Shown here in pieces: positions 54,561 to 63,249 of a DNA stretch of 64,000 nucleotides. The first letter of the stretch is position 1; each line of letters opens with the position of its first letter. The DNA is taken from positions 1 to 64,000 of the forward strand of contig CBDDEJ010000004.1 of assembly GCA_965226915.1 (NCBI GenBank), in the 5' to 3' direction. The notes beneath the pieces were generated by a model that saw only the letters and a program-made list of their open reading frames with translations, ran no database searches and was not told the DNA's origin. A program made the position numbers and the translations under genes. The stretch comes from Io17-Chloro-G2 sp965226915 (lineage in GTDB: Bacteria > Chloroflexota > Dehalococcoidia > Lucifugimonadales > UBA3495).

Positions 54561-57074
54561 ATGTTGAGCATGATTAAACGACCGATAAGCTTCGGTCTTA
54601 AGGGACTATATTGCCGGCCTTTACTGGCAGTCCTGCTGCTGCTTTTGGCGGCATGCGGAGGCGTCGCGGCGGACCCACAGGCGAATGGCGAGAGCGGCGG
54701 TTCCGAGGTTGTAAGCGCCAGGTCGGCGTTGATCGCCGTAGAAGGCCGCCTTGATTTTCCCAAGCGGGAGGAACTGAAATTTGGCATAGCGGGGACCGTG
54801 GGGGAAATAACGGTCGTGTCCGGCCAAAAGGTGTCTGCGGGAGAGGATCTCGCGGTCTTGGACGCTGCCACGCTCTCCCGGCTGGAAAAAGCCCATGCTC
54901 AACAACTGGTCGCCCTGGATCAAGCCCAGAAAAACTTGGAGGATTTCAAAAGAGGTCTTCAGCAAGATGAGGCCCTGGCAAATCAAATTGAAGCCCAAGC
55001 GGCATTGGCCAACGACCTTGCTGAACAATCCCTGAACGCTTTCCAGTTCGACTTCGATCTCAAGTTGGCCCAGGCCATCAAAATTCAGGCAGAAGCGGAG
55101 TTGGACCTGGACCAGGCCAAGGAAGACCTGGTGGATTTTGAACTGGACTCGGCGCGCGAGTTGGCTCAGGCTCAACAGCAGCGTGCCGCCGCCGACTTGG
55201 CGCTGGACCGGGCGTTGGAGGTCCTGGCAAATCTGGGTCTGGATTACAGCCAGGAACTGGCTTCGGCGTTGCAGGTGTTGGCGGATACTGAGCTGGCGGC
55301 CGGCAGGGCAGAGGAAGATTTGGCGGATTTCCAAAGGGACTACCAACAGGCGTTGGCCACGGCCCGCCGGGTCACGGCCGATGCCGAGCTAGCGTTGGAG
55401 CAGGCCCTGGATGATCTGGCCGACCATTCGCCCACCCGCGCCGATGATCTGGCCAAGGCGCTCCAAGCCAAGGTGGATGCTGAAGACGCTGTTAGGGCCG
55501 CGCGCCTGGCTTTCGACGATTTTGAAGGGGGCCGTACGGCCCAACTGGCGCTGGTGAACCAGACAGTGACCGAAGCCACCCAAGACCATAACGACGCCGC
55601 CGATGCGTTAAATGAGTACATTGTGGAACAGGTTTTGGCGCCGAACCCGCCCAGCAACGTTTCCATAGTTTTAGCTGAACTTCAAGCAATAGAAGTGTCA
55701 ACCAGCGACGCGCTGACCTTATCCCGGTCCGACCTTACATCGCTTTCGCTCATTACCGGAACGTTAAGATGCCGGGATTTCCGGTCTGAGCCATTGCTGG
55801 ACTGGTGCGAGCAGCTCACCACAGGCATGGAACTAGCCCAAGCGAATCTGGACAAAGCAAAGCGTGACCTGGGCGATCTGCAGGATCCAACCGGGAGCAA
55901 CTCCGAGACGAAGGGGCAAGAAACCCTGGAGTTGCAACAGTTACAAGCCAAGGTAGAGGTGGCCAGGGCCGATTTTAACTCGGCCGTCAACGACCAAGAT
56001 GAATTGGAAGAAGGCCCTGACGCGTTGGAGAGAAGCAGGCTTGCTTCGGGCGTCGAAGTGACCGCGGCTGCTCTGAAATCCGCAAGGCAGGCCCTGGACG
56101 ACACCCGAGTCAGCATCAACTCTGGGGCGATCGACCGCCAGCGGCGAGCCACCGAAGCCGCCACGGTCCAGGTGGCTGAAGCGGAAGCAGCCCTAGCCTC
56201 CGCGAAGGCGGCGGGGGATCCGGTGGAATTGCAGGCGAAGATGGACTCGCTGGCCGGTGGTCAAGCGCGGTTGGCCACTGAGCAAAAGGCCTTGGCTGCG
56301 ATGGAATCTGGCGCTGATCCCCTTGAGATAGCTTCGGTTGAGTCCAAGGTTCGCCTCCTGACCGAGGACCTGACCGGCGCCACCCGGGAAGTGGACAGAT
56401 TGTCCATCGGTCCCGATCCATTAAAGCGCGCCGTCTTGGAAGCAAGCCTGGAAGCGGCCAACAGCGCTCTGGCCCATGCCGGGGACGACTTGTCGATCCT
56501 GCTGACAGGACAAGACAAGATGGAATTGGCCCTGAGGGAGAAGAAGGTCCAATTGACCTCGGAAGAGCTGATCGGCGCCACGAAGAAATCCAGAAAACTC
56601 GCCCGGGAACTCGCCCTGGGGCCGGAAGCCGTCGATTTGGGGCTGTTGGAGGCTCAGGTCGCGCAGACAATATCGGCGCTTTGCGACGCGCGGGAGGATT
56701 TGGATGGCGCCACCATCCGGGCGCCATTCTCCGGCACGGTTTCCAGAATCAACGTGGACCCGGATGACGACGTCAACGATGAATCCCGAATACTGGAGAT
56801 AATCGACCAGTCGGTGGTGGAGGTGCGCGGCGCCGTGGACGGGACAGATATCTTGCGGGTTCAGGCCGGCGCTAGCGCCCAGGTGACCATTGATTCGATA
56901 CCGGGAAGAGAATTCACCGGAGAGGTCACGTTTGTAGCCACCGCCCCCAGAACCGAAAGAGGCGTGGTCACTTATCCCGTGGTTGTGCGCGTGGATCTTC
57001 CACAGGCGTTGGAGGCGCCTTTGCAAATGAGCCCGGTGTCAGTGGACGTGATTGCCGGAAACGCCTTGCAGTGA
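54561..57074 (+). CDS. RND-associated membrane-fusion lipoprotein with an extremely long coiled-coil hairpin
   Basis: An 837-aa lipoprotein, about twice the usual 350-450 aa of HlyD/RND adaptors. It has a signal peptide with lipobox L-A-A-C (PLLAVLLLLLAACGG, Cys near residue 32). The first half-lipoyl/barrel part is KFGIAGTVGEITVVSGQKVSAGEDLAVLDA. Then come about 600 residues of alanine-, leucine- and glutamate-rich heptads with few prolines. The second lipoyl half is ATIRAPFSGTVSRINVDPDDDV, followed by the barrel VEVRGAVDGTDILRVQAGASAQVTIDSIPGREFTGEVTFVA. The long hairpin could span an unusually thick envelope. ATG 54561 follows TTGGAAG; ATG 54570 is an alternative. It is downstream of, and presumably partners, the RND pump 35 bases away. 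Confidence 0.9.
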   Translation: MLSMIKRPISFGLKGLYCRPLLAVLLLLLAACGGVAADPQANGESGGSEVVSARSALIAVEGRLDFPKREELKFGIAGTVGEITVVSGQKVSAGEDLAVLDAATLSRLEKAHAQQLVALDQAQKNLEDFKRGLQQDEALANQIEAQAALANDLAEQSLNAFQFDFDLKLAQAIKIQAEAELDLDQAKEDLVDFELDSARELAQAQQQRAAADLALDRALEVLANLGLDYSQELASALQVLADTELAAGRAEEDLADFQRDYQQALATARRVTADAELALEQALDDLADHSPTRADDLAKALQAKVDAEDAVRAARLAFDDFEGGRTAQLALVNQTVTEATQDHNDAADALNEYIVEQVLAPNPPSNVSIVLAELQAIEVSTSDALTLSRSDLTSLSLITGTLRCRDFRSEPLLDWCEQLTTGMELAQANLDKAKRDLGDLQDPTGSNSETKGQETLELQQLQAKVEVARADFNSAVNDQDELEEGPDALERSRLASGVEVTAAALKSARQALDDTRVSINSGAIDRQRRATEAATVQVAEAEAALASAKAAGDPVELQAKMDSLAGGQARLATEQKALAAMESGADPLEIASVESKVRLLTEDLTGATREVDRLSIGPDPLKRAVLEASLEAANSALAHAGDDLSILLTGQDKMELALREKKVQLTSEELIGATKKSRKLARELALGPEAVDLGLLEAQVAQTISALCDAREDLDGATIRAPFSGTVSRINVDPDDDVNDESRILEIIDQSVVEVRGAVDGTDILRVQAGASAQVTIDSIPGREFTGEVTFVATAPRTERGVVTYPVVVRVDLPQALEAPLQMSPVSVDVIAGNALQ

Positions 57075-57140
57075 TTATAATCCAAGCGCTTGCAAAGAAG
57101 GTTTGCAGAGTTCGAGAATCAGCCTTTGCCGGAGGTGGTC

Positions 57141-57932
57141 ATGGTTAGGTTAGGAGGCGTGGCATCCCCATCCCACATGACGGTATTCCAAGGGCTCGAG
57201 AAATTGTTTAGCGCCCGGGGGATCCAGATGGACTGGGTCCTCTACTCCGACTATGACGCAATGATCGACGCTTTCGTGTCCGGGGAGATCGACCTGGCGT
57301 GGAACGGCCCGCTGGGCTACGTGAAGATCAAGCGGCTCATCTCTGAACCCTGCAAGGTCATTGCGATGCGGGACGTAGACATCAATTTCATGACCCACTT
57401 CATTACCCGCCAAGATTCAGATATTTCCTCGGTGGAAGACCTTAAGGGCAGAAGTTTTGCATTTGGCCGCCGTTCGTCCGAACAGGCCGGATTGCTGCCG
57501 CTTCATTTTTTGAAAGAGATGGGAGTCAACCCCAAAGAAGACCTGTCGTTGAGCACATTCTACGAAGAACGCGAGTCCCAGACCCGGTCGGATGAAAGAG
57601 ACGTAGTGGAAAGGGTCGTCAACGGTGATTACGATGCCGGTTCGGTGAGCGAGCGGACATTGGAAGTCATGGCGGGTGAAGGGCTGTTGCACGGAGGCCA
57701 GGTGCGAATATTCTGGTCGAGCCCAGGATACAGCCACTGCTGTTTCACGGCCCAGGCAGAGATGGAGCCGGACCTGTACCGTGAAGTAGAGCAGGCGTTC
57801 TTGGCGGTTGACTACGGTGACCCCCTGGGGAAGACGGTTTTGGACGCCGAAGGGTGTTCGTCATTCGTGCCGGGAGTCACGGATGGGTGGGAGATCATTG
57901 AAAAGGCCGCAGCCGCGGAGGGTCTCGTCTAG
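57141..57932 (+). CDS. PhnD/phosphonate-type substrate-binding-like protein without signal peptide
   Basis: A 263-aa type-2 periplasmic-binding-protein fold of the PhnD/SsuA group: LGGVASPSHMTVFQGLEKLF, VSGEIDLAWNGPLGYVKIKRL, FITRQDSDISSVEDLKGRSFAFG and the late SERTLEVMAGEGLLHGGQVRIFWSSPGYSHCC. No signal peptide or lipobox is present at the selected ATG 57141, which has GGAGG upstream, nor in the 17-codon extension to 57090. The product is therefore probably cytoplasmic. No ABC permease or ATPase genes are nearby, so it may be an enzyme or ligand sensor. It lies after the MFP gene, with its own site. Confidence 0.83.
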   Translation: MVRLGGVASPSHMTVFQGLEKLFSARGIQMDWVLYSDYDAMIDAFVSGEIDLAWNGPLGYVKIKRLISEPCKVIAMRDVDINFMTHFITRQDSDISSVEDLKGRSFAFGRRSSEQAGLLPLHFLKEMGVNPKEDLSLSTFYEERESQTRSDERDVVERVVNGDYDAGSVSERTLEVMAGEGLLHGGQVRIFWSSPGYSHCCFTAQAEMEPDLYREVEQAFLAVDYGDPLGKTVLDAEGCSSFVPGVTDGWEIIEKAAAAEGLV

Positions 57933-57962
57933 AGGACTGGTCCAAGATCATATAGGCGGGAG

Positions 57963-58913
57963 TTAAATCTCCTCGGGCTCTTCCGGCATGTTTTTAAGTA
58001 TGTCTGAAAGGGTTTTGTCCAGCTCCGGGTCCAGTTCCACCGATTCTTCAAAGGGCGTCACTACGTAGTCTGCCCGCGCCCGGTCTATGATTTCCTTGGC
58101 TTTGGAGTTGGAAGAACTGATTCGCTCCAGGGTATCCTGTAACTGATTCGACTCGGCCTCCCCCAAGGACAATAATTCCGCCAAGTCTATGTCGAGCTTG
58201 AACATGGATTTCAGCCGCTTCATGATGGCGTAGTACGCCCGATGGTCCCTGGCGATGCCGACGGGATCGTTATTAGTGCTCATAAACGGGTACATGGGCG
58301 CCATCGCCCCCAAGCGAAATACGTCCAGGTCCGGGTGTTCGTCGTGGGCAATGGAGTTTAGAGCCATCCCGATGGTGGGCCCGTTTCTGCCTTGGCTGCC
58401 GTAATTGGAGAACCTGAGCCCGTACTTCTCCAACTCTTCTTTCATTCGGGGTTGGCTATAGATGCAGCTGACGTTTCGCTCCAAGTCTGGGGGCGCGGCG
58501 CCGTTATAGCCTTCCACCGCCACCGTTTGTTGGATGCCCAGCTCCCTCACGGCCTGGAAAAACGCCTGGGCGTAAATATCGATTCGGAACCAAGGTTCCT
58601 CTCCTAGAAAAACGATCAGACCGTTGCCCGCATCGTAGAAATAGTTCCGGCGGTGCATATCCTGAGTCGGCAACCCGTCCTGGTACGCCACTCGGGGCCG
58701 GTAAACGTCGTGGGTGCCGGGGACTTGAAAAGGGTAGCATTGGCGGGCGACTTCTTCCCCTAGCTGGCCTATCTCCTTGGCGTTTAGCTTATTGATGAGG
58801 TACCGCGGCAGGCCGCTGGAAATGGATCCTCCGTCTGACCATTGGCGTCTCCAACCCGCGATCATGTATTGGGCAACCGGTTTTTCCTTCAGGACCACAA
58901 GTTGGTTGTCCAT
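57963..58913 (-). CDS. PAC2-family protein
   Basis: A 316-aa protein of the PAC2 (proteasome-assembly-chaperone-like) family: VAQYMIAGWRRQWSDGGSISSGLPRYLINKL, GLIVFLGEEPWFRIDIYAQAFFQAVRELGIQQTVAVEGYNGAAP, and GRNGPTIGMALNSIAHDEH. The C-terminal third is helical and charged. Bacterial members of this family are poorly characterised; relatives in Archaea and Actinobacteria associate with proteasome-like complexes. ATG 58913 follows AAGGAG. It is read toward the PhnD-like gene. Confidence 0.85.
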   Translation of the reverse strand: MDNQLVVLKEKPVAQYMIAGWRRQWSDGGSISSGLPRYLINKLNAKEIGQLGEEVARQCYPFQVPGTHDVYRPRVAYQDGLPTQDMHRRNYFYDAGNGLIVFLGEEPWFRIDIYAQAFFQAVRELGIQQTVAVEGYNGAAPPDLERNVSCIYSQPRMKEELEKYGLRFSNYGSQGRNGPTIGMALNSIAHDEHPDLDVFRLGAMAPMYPFMSTNNDPVGIARDHRAYYAIMKRLKSMFKLDIDLAELLSLGEAESNQLQDTLERISSSNSKAKEIIDRARADYVVTPFEESVELDPELDKTLSDILKNMPEEPEEI

Positions 58914-58976
58914 CAGGTGATTCTCCTTCTTAAAGCCCAGACTGGGGAAATCCCCGCAAGCAAGATACGGCGAAAT

Positions 58977-59213
58977 TTATTCTGACAGAGGCAGTCTAGG
59001 AACGCAAACTGAGGTGGCCGGATGGCGCCGCTGAGGCGTTTGCAGCGGGCAGGGCGTTTGTGGGTGCTGGGAGACGACTGCCTCCAAGATTGGTGCGCCG
59101 GCAGATGGCGCCTCAAGCGCCACGGGAAGTTCTTCCACGGCCTGACAACCCGAAGTCACCAGAACGAACGCGAAGATTACGGCAGCCACAGGGATAAACT
59201 TCCCTGTGGTCAT
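58977..59213 (-). CDS. Small putative lipoprotein
   Basis: 78 codons. The N-terminus MTTGKFIPVAAVIFAFVLVTSGCQ looks like a signal peptide with lipobox V-T-S-G-C. The remainder is proline-rich and of low complexity (SQHPQTPCPLQTPQRRHP), which suggests the reading frame may be shifted after the first 40 codons. ATG 59213 has AAGGAA upstream. It is upstream of the PAC2 gene on the same strand. It may be a real short gene or the truncated start of a longer lipoprotein. Confidence 0.42.
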   Translation of the reverse strand: MTTGKFIPVAAVIFAFVLVTSGCQAVEELPVALEAPSAGAPILEAVVSQHPQTPCPLQTPQRRHPATSVCVPRLPLSE

Positions 59214-59475
59214 TCGACATTCCTTCTTCAACCCAACATCGTTTCTATTGCAAGTCTCAGGCCAATTGGGATCTCCCAACCGCGCTAGTATTCGTTATCC
59301 AGCGTTTCACCGGCGTGTCACTAGAGCAAGCCGGTCTTCTGTCGGGCACCACCGCCAAAACTCCGATTCAAGCCACCGTGTCTGCTATAGCATATAATCG
59401 TCGCGACGGAAGTTTGTTCAAGCGGTAAGGCCGATTGACGCTAGGTGTCAAAGACAACGGCTCAGGTGAAAACCT

Positions 59476-59862
59476 ATGGAAATCACAAGGAACAATTACG
59501 AAGGGATTCCTCTACAAAAAGGCACGCATCCCCAAGCGGTTCGGGTGGGCAACCTGTTGTTTCTTTCAGGGGCGCTGGCCAGGGACACAGATGCCGAATT
59601 CGGCGACATCGGCCAGCAAACCGAGGCCATCTTTCAACGAATCAAGCATATTGTTGAAACGGAAGGCGGAACTCTAGACAACGTTGTGAAGATCACCAAC
59701 TTCGTCATGGACAATTCGCCGGCCGCCACTGCCGCGACCCAAGCCGCCAGGGTCAAGATGTTCGGAGACAACTTGCCGGCCAGCACCCGCGTGAGGGTGG
59801 CCGCCCTTTCGGAACCCCATCTATTGATTGAGATCGACGCTATCGCAGTGCTCGGCGACTAG
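59476..59862 (+). CDS. ridA: RidA/YjgF-family protein
   Basis: A 128-aa trimeric enamine/imine deaminase. It has VRVGNLLFLSGALARDTDAEFGDIGQQTEAIFQRIKHIVETEGGTLDNVVKITNFVMD (typical core). The catalytic arginine region is STRVRVAALSEPHLLIEIDAIAVLGD. Members hydrolyse reactive 2-aminoacrylate-like intermediates. Start ATG 59476. The TfoX-N gene follows after about 30 bases. A second, more distant RidA-type gene lies at 62583. Confidence 0.93.
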   Translation: MEITRNNYEGIPLQKGTHPQAVRVGNLLFLSGALARDTDAEFGDIGQQTEAIFQRIKHIVETEGGTLDNVVKITNFVMDNSPAATAATQAARVKMFGDNLPASTRVRVAALSEPHLLIEIDAIAVLGD

Positions 59863-59893
59863 CTGTCTAGGGAATCATTTGGGAGAAAAGCTA

Positions 59894-60223
59894 ATGGCTT
59901 TTAACGAAGAGCTGGCTTTGCGCATCCGCGCCGCTATGGGCGGTCACGAAGGCGTTGTCGAAAGAAAAATGTTCGGCGGCATTGCCTTCATGTTGAAAGG
60001 GAACATGTCCGTCGGTGTCACAGGTGACGATCTGATGGTGCGAGTAGGGCCCAATGGACTGGACGACGCCCTGTCCCAGCCCCATGCCCGGCCCATGGAT
60101 TTTACCGGGCGGCCTATGAAAGGCTTTGTCTACGTTGATTCAGAGGGAACCGAAAAAGACGAGTCCCTCAAACAGTGGGTCCAACGCGGTGTGGACTTCG
60201 CTCAATCGCTTCCGGCAAAATGA
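59894..60223 (+). CDS. TfoX/Sxy N-terminal domain protein
   Basis: 109 aa. It has NEELALRIRAAMGGHEGVVERKMFGGIAFMLKGNMSVGV and GRPMKGFVYVDSEG, the TfoX N-terminal (TfoX_N) fold. This single-domain version has no TfoX C-terminal part. In gamma-proteobacteria TfoX activates competence genes; stand-alone TfoX_N proteins have unknown roles. ATG 59894 follows GGGAGAAAAG; the frame extends upstream into ridA without support. Confidence 0.85.
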   Translation: MAFNEELALRIRAAMGGHEGVVERKMFGGIAFMLKGNMSVGVTGDDLMVRVGPNGLDDALSQPHARPMDFTGRPMKGFVYVDSEGTEKDESLKQWVQRGVDFAQSLPAK

Positions 60224-60265
60224 GTAAAGACGGCATATCGATATTAACCACCAGATGAGGCGTTT

Positions 60266-61378
60266 ATGACAACAAACCAGATACCCCTGGCTCAGGAGAT
60301 CGGGCGCGTTCCTTCCATGATCGTGTCCCTTGACGCCCTACAGGAACGGCGGTTCCAGGCTCTTGAAGAAGAAGCCGTGATGGTGGACCTACACCAACAT
60401 CCGTTCGTATGCCCCGAAGACATGGAACGGTTGATCGAACTGCTGCGGAGCAACAGATACAGTTGGGGGTACCAGGCAGTCAAGCACGGCGGATGGGCGG
60501 CGGTCACCACGTCCAACGCCTTTCGCGGGTTTGTGAATACCCACGATATGTCATACACGCGTTTCGACGACCTTCAAACAGAAGTGGCGTTGATGCTGTC
60601 GGACCTCAACCAAACGGACCAGGCGGTATTGGTGACCAACGCCGCCGGGATAGAGGCCGCCAAGCAGCAAGGCGTCGTAGGCTACATGCCCACGTTGGAG
60701 CACTTGGCCATCGGCAGCGAGTTGGAACATCTTGATATGTTCTACGCCATGGGAGTCCGGTTGGCCGGGCTGACCTACAACCGCAAGAATTTTATCGGCG
60801 ACGGCCAGAACGAGCGAAACGACGGGGGCCTCAGTGAGTTTGGCATTGAGGTGGTGGACCGTATGAACCGGCTGGGAATGGCCATAGACGTGTCCCATGC
60901 GTCTTTCCAAACAGCCATGGACGCCATCCAATTCTCCCAGGTCCCGGTAAGTTTCAGCCACAACGCGGCCTACACGCTGCGCCCCACTGCCAGGACGCGG
61001 AACGACCAGGAGTTGAAGGCCTGCGCCCAAAAGGGCGGCGTCATCGCCATCACCGCAGTGCCCAACGCGCTAAGCGACGACCCGGAGCAAGATATAGACT
61101 GCGTCCTGGACCACTATGACTACATGGTGAATTTGGTGGGAGTAGACCACGTGGGCATCGGGACCGACACCAACATCGGCGACCACGTGGCGTTTCACCG
61201 GGTCATGCTGGGAAGGGACCCCAGCCTGCTGCCAGCGCCGTATCTAAACGGGCTGGAGTCCCCCGCCGACGGAAAAAACATCATCCGAGGATTGATCGGC
61301 CGGGGCTATTCCGACACCGACGTGAAAAAGCTCGTGGGAGGCAACGCCCTGGAGTTCTTCCGCCGGGTGATGGCTTAG
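60266..61378 (+). CDS. Peptidase M19 (membrane/renal dipeptidase family)
   Basis: A 370-aa zinc amidohydrolase-fold dipeptidase. The N-terminal metal site is VDLHQHP (His-x-His type, near residue 42). Then come EHLDMFYAMGVRLAGLTYNRKNFIGDG, DVSHASFQTAMDAIQFSQVPVSFSHNAAYTLRPTARTRND (bridging and catalytic residues) and the end VGVDHVGIGTDTN. No signal peptide is seen, so it acts in the cytoplasm on D- or dehydro-dipeptides or related amides. Its last 15 codons lie in a 310-bp sequence that is duplicated directly downstream. Confidence 0.92.
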   Translation: MTTNQIPLAQEIGRVPSMIVSLDALQERRFQALEEEAVMVDLHQHPFVCPEDMERLIELLRSNRYSWGYQAVKHGGWAAVTTSNAFRGFVNTHDMSYTRFDDLQTEVALMLSDLNQTDQAVLVTNAAGIEAAKQQGVVGYMPTLEHLAIGSELEHLDMFYAMGVRLAGLTYNRKNFIGDGQNERNDGGLSEFGIEVVDRMNRLGMAIDVSHASFQTAMDAIQFSQVPVSFSHNAAYTLRPTARTRNDQELKACAQKGGVIAITAVPNALSDDPEQDIDCVLDHYDYMVNLVGVDHVGIGTDTNIGDHVAFHRVMLGRDPSLLPAPYLNGLESPADGKNIIRGLIGRGYSDTDVKKLVGGNALEFFRRVMA

Positions 61379-61466
61379 CCGGTTTCCGAAGATCGCCTAA
61401 GATGGGCCATCCTGAGCCTGTCGAACAATTTCTTGCGCTGGGGCCTTGGTCAACCTTGCGCCCGGC

Positions 61467-61497
61467 AAAAAAGCCCCGGCAAGCAGCCGGGGCTTTT
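61467..61497. terminator. Terminator hairpin, duplicate 1
   Basis: A stem AAAAGCCCCGGC / GCCGGGGCTTTT with loop AAGCA, flanked by A-run and T-run and usable from either side. It is positioned after the M19 gene. Confidence 0.85.
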
Positions 61498-61776
61498 GGT
61501 CCAAATGACAGGGGCCAAAAAAGGAGCCCCAACAACTTCTTGTTGAGACTTGCGATATTATATCACAAACATGGTTCGAGATTCAATACTTGACGCCCAC
61601 ATCGGATGTTTCAAAAATTTCTCGTTGAGACTAGAATCAATCGGTGGGAGGCAATGCCCTGGAGTTCTTCTGCCGGGTGATGGCTTAGCCGGTTTCCGAA
61701 GATCGCCTAAGATGGGCCATCCTGAGCCTGTCGAACAATTTCTTGCGCCGGGGCCTTGGTCAACCTTGCGCCCGGC

Positions 61777-61807
61777 AAAAAAGCCCCGGCTGTTTGCCGG
61801 GGCTTTT
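61777..61807. terminator. Terminator hairpin, duplicate 2
   Basis: The same stem as at 61467-61497, but with loop TGTTT. The complete loop exchange with a conserved stem indicates the stem is under selection. Confidence 0.85.
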
Positions 61808-62030
61808 GGTCTAAATAACAGGGGCCCAAAAAAGAGCCCCAACAACTTCTTGTTGAGACTTGCGAAGTTATATCACAAACATGGTTCGAGATGCAATACT
61901 TTACGCCCACATCGGATGTTTCAATTTTTTTGGCCCTGCCCATAAGTCTCTGCTGTGTGATTGAAGGCCGCCCTCGCCAAATGGGGTAGAATAGCGCTGC
62001 GAATTCGAAAGTGGAATGCAGGAGGAGATA

Positions 62031-62519
62031 ATGCCAGATCTGAATCCATTGGCGGCGTCGGTGGGCGAACTGCTAAAGCAAAGGGGCGACACTCTCTCGG
62101 TGACCGAATCATCATGCGGCGGTCTGATTTCTGCTGCTTTGGTCTCCATCCCCGGAGCTTCGGCCTATTTTCGGGGTGGAGCAGTCTCGTATACTCGGGT
62201 TGCCCACAAAGCTTTACTGGGAGTGCCGGACAGCGCCATGGAGGGGATACGGGCTAGCTCGGAACCTTACGCCCAACTCAACTCAAAAACCGTGCGCGAA
62301 GCCATGGACACCACCTGGGCTTTGAGTGAGACCGGCGCCAGCGGGCCCACCGGAAACCGGTACGGAGATTCGGCGGGTCATGCCTGCTTCGCGGTTTCGG
62401 GACCGGTGGAAAAATCGCTCACCGTGGAAACCGGCAGCGCAGACCGGGAGGCCAACATGTGGGTCTTTACTAAAGCGGCCTTGGAGCTGTTGGAGCAATG
62501 CATTAACGAGGCAAAGTGA
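62031..62519 (+). CDS. CinA C-terminal domain protein (nicotinamide-nucleotide amidase type)
   Basis: 162 aa. The single CinA-C domain is LSVTESSCGGLISAALVSIPGASAYFRGGAVSYTRVAHKALLGV and ETGASGPTGNRYGDSAGHACFAVSGP. In relatives this domain deamidates nicotinamide mononucleotide (PncC). The usual ES-C-T-G-G is E-S-S-C-G-G here, a slight difference. ATG 62031 has GGAGGAGA directly upstream. It lies 60 bases before the second RidA gene. Confidence 0.87.
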   Translation: MPDLNPLAASVGELLKQRGDTLSVTESSCGGLISAALVSIPGASAYFRGGAVSYTRVAHKALLGVPDSAMEGIRASSEPYAQLNSKTVREAMDTTWALSETGASGPTGNRYGDSAGHACFAVSGPVEKSLTVETGSADREANMWVFTKAALELLEQCINEAK

Positions 62520-62582
62520 GACTGATCTGCCTATCCATGGTGGGCCCATTTCACCGTATTCCATTCACAGGGAGTGAACCCC

Positions 62583-63050
62583 ATGCCGGAAACTGAAGCA
62601 AAGCTCGCCGCGATGGGCCACCGGTTGCCTCCGCCGCCCGATGCAGCAGGAAACTATCTGGCCGCCACCCGCAGCGGGAACATCATGTGGATGGCAGGGG
62701 TGGGCTCCCGGCGCGACGACGGCACGAGAATCGTCGGCAAGCTGGGCGCCGGCCTCACCACGGAACAAGGATACGAAGCAGCCCGCTGGTGCGCGTTGAA
62801 TCTGTTGGCCCGCATGAAAGCGGAACTGGGAGATTTGGACCGGGTCAGCCGCATTCTAAAGGTGGTGGGGTTCGTTAACAGCGCCCCCGATTTTGGGGAG
62901 CAGGCCAAAGTGGTGGACGGCGCGTCGGACCTTTTCGTGGAGCTGTTTGGCGACAATGGCCGTCACAGCCGGTCGGCGCCCGGGATGGCTGCCTTGCCCG
63001 GCGGAACGGCGGTGATCGTCGAGTGCGTCGTAGAGGTGGCGGACGGCTAA
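62583..63050 (+). CDS. RidA-family protein (second, longer paralogue)
   Basis: 155 aa. It has AKLAAMGHRLPPPPDAAGNYLAATRSGNIMWMAGVGSRRDDGTRIVGKLGAGLTTEQGYEAARWCALNLLARMKAELGDLDRVSRILKVVGFVNSAPDF and a C-terminal ALPGGTAVIVECVVEVADG. It is the eukaryote-like or YjgH type, with a longer N-terminus. The usual arginine is present in SRSAPGMAAL. ATG 62583 with GGGAG 8 bases upstream is preferred to GTG 62574. Substrate unknown. Confidence 0.9.
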   Translation: MPETEAKLAAMGHRLPPPPDAAGNYLAATRSGNIMWMAGVGSRRDDGTRIVGKLGAGLTTEQGYEAARWCALNLLARMKAELGDLDRVSRILKVVGFVNSAPDFGEQAKVVDGASDLFVELFGDNGRHSRSAPGMAALPGGTAVIVECVVEVADG

Positions 63051-63051
63051 C

Positions 63052-63087
63052 CCAGTTGGCGCCCATTAGCCAGTTGGAGCCCATTAG
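63052..63087. repeat. Two tandem copies of an 18-bp unit
   Basis: CCAGTTGGCGCCCATTAG (63052-63069) and CCAGTTGGAGCCCATTAG (63070-63087) directly after the RidA stop. One base differs. Confidence 0.85.
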
Positions 63088-63249
63088 ATAGTCGAATAAC
63101 GGTTGGTAGTTGGGCCGGGGTTTGACCAATCACCCATTCCCGAAATCGGATCTGCTGGAAAACCTCCCGAGCGAGACCACTGTGTTGTCCCGCTGGTAGA
63201 TTGGAGCGTGGCGGGCGCCGTGGGCCGTATGTCGAAAAAGGGACCCAAA

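Larger units (their letters stand above)
61334..61926. repeat. 310-bp tandem duplication (3' end of the M19 gene plus terminator region)
   Basis: The segment starting GTGGGAGGCAA at 61334 is repeated from 61644 with the same order: end of the peptidase gene including TAG, the GATGGGCCATCC motif, terminator, CAACAACTTCTTGTTG hairpin and ACATCGGATGTTTCAA. Copy two has a cysteine instead of the first arginine of FRRVMA, and a different terminator loop. Confidence 0.93.
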
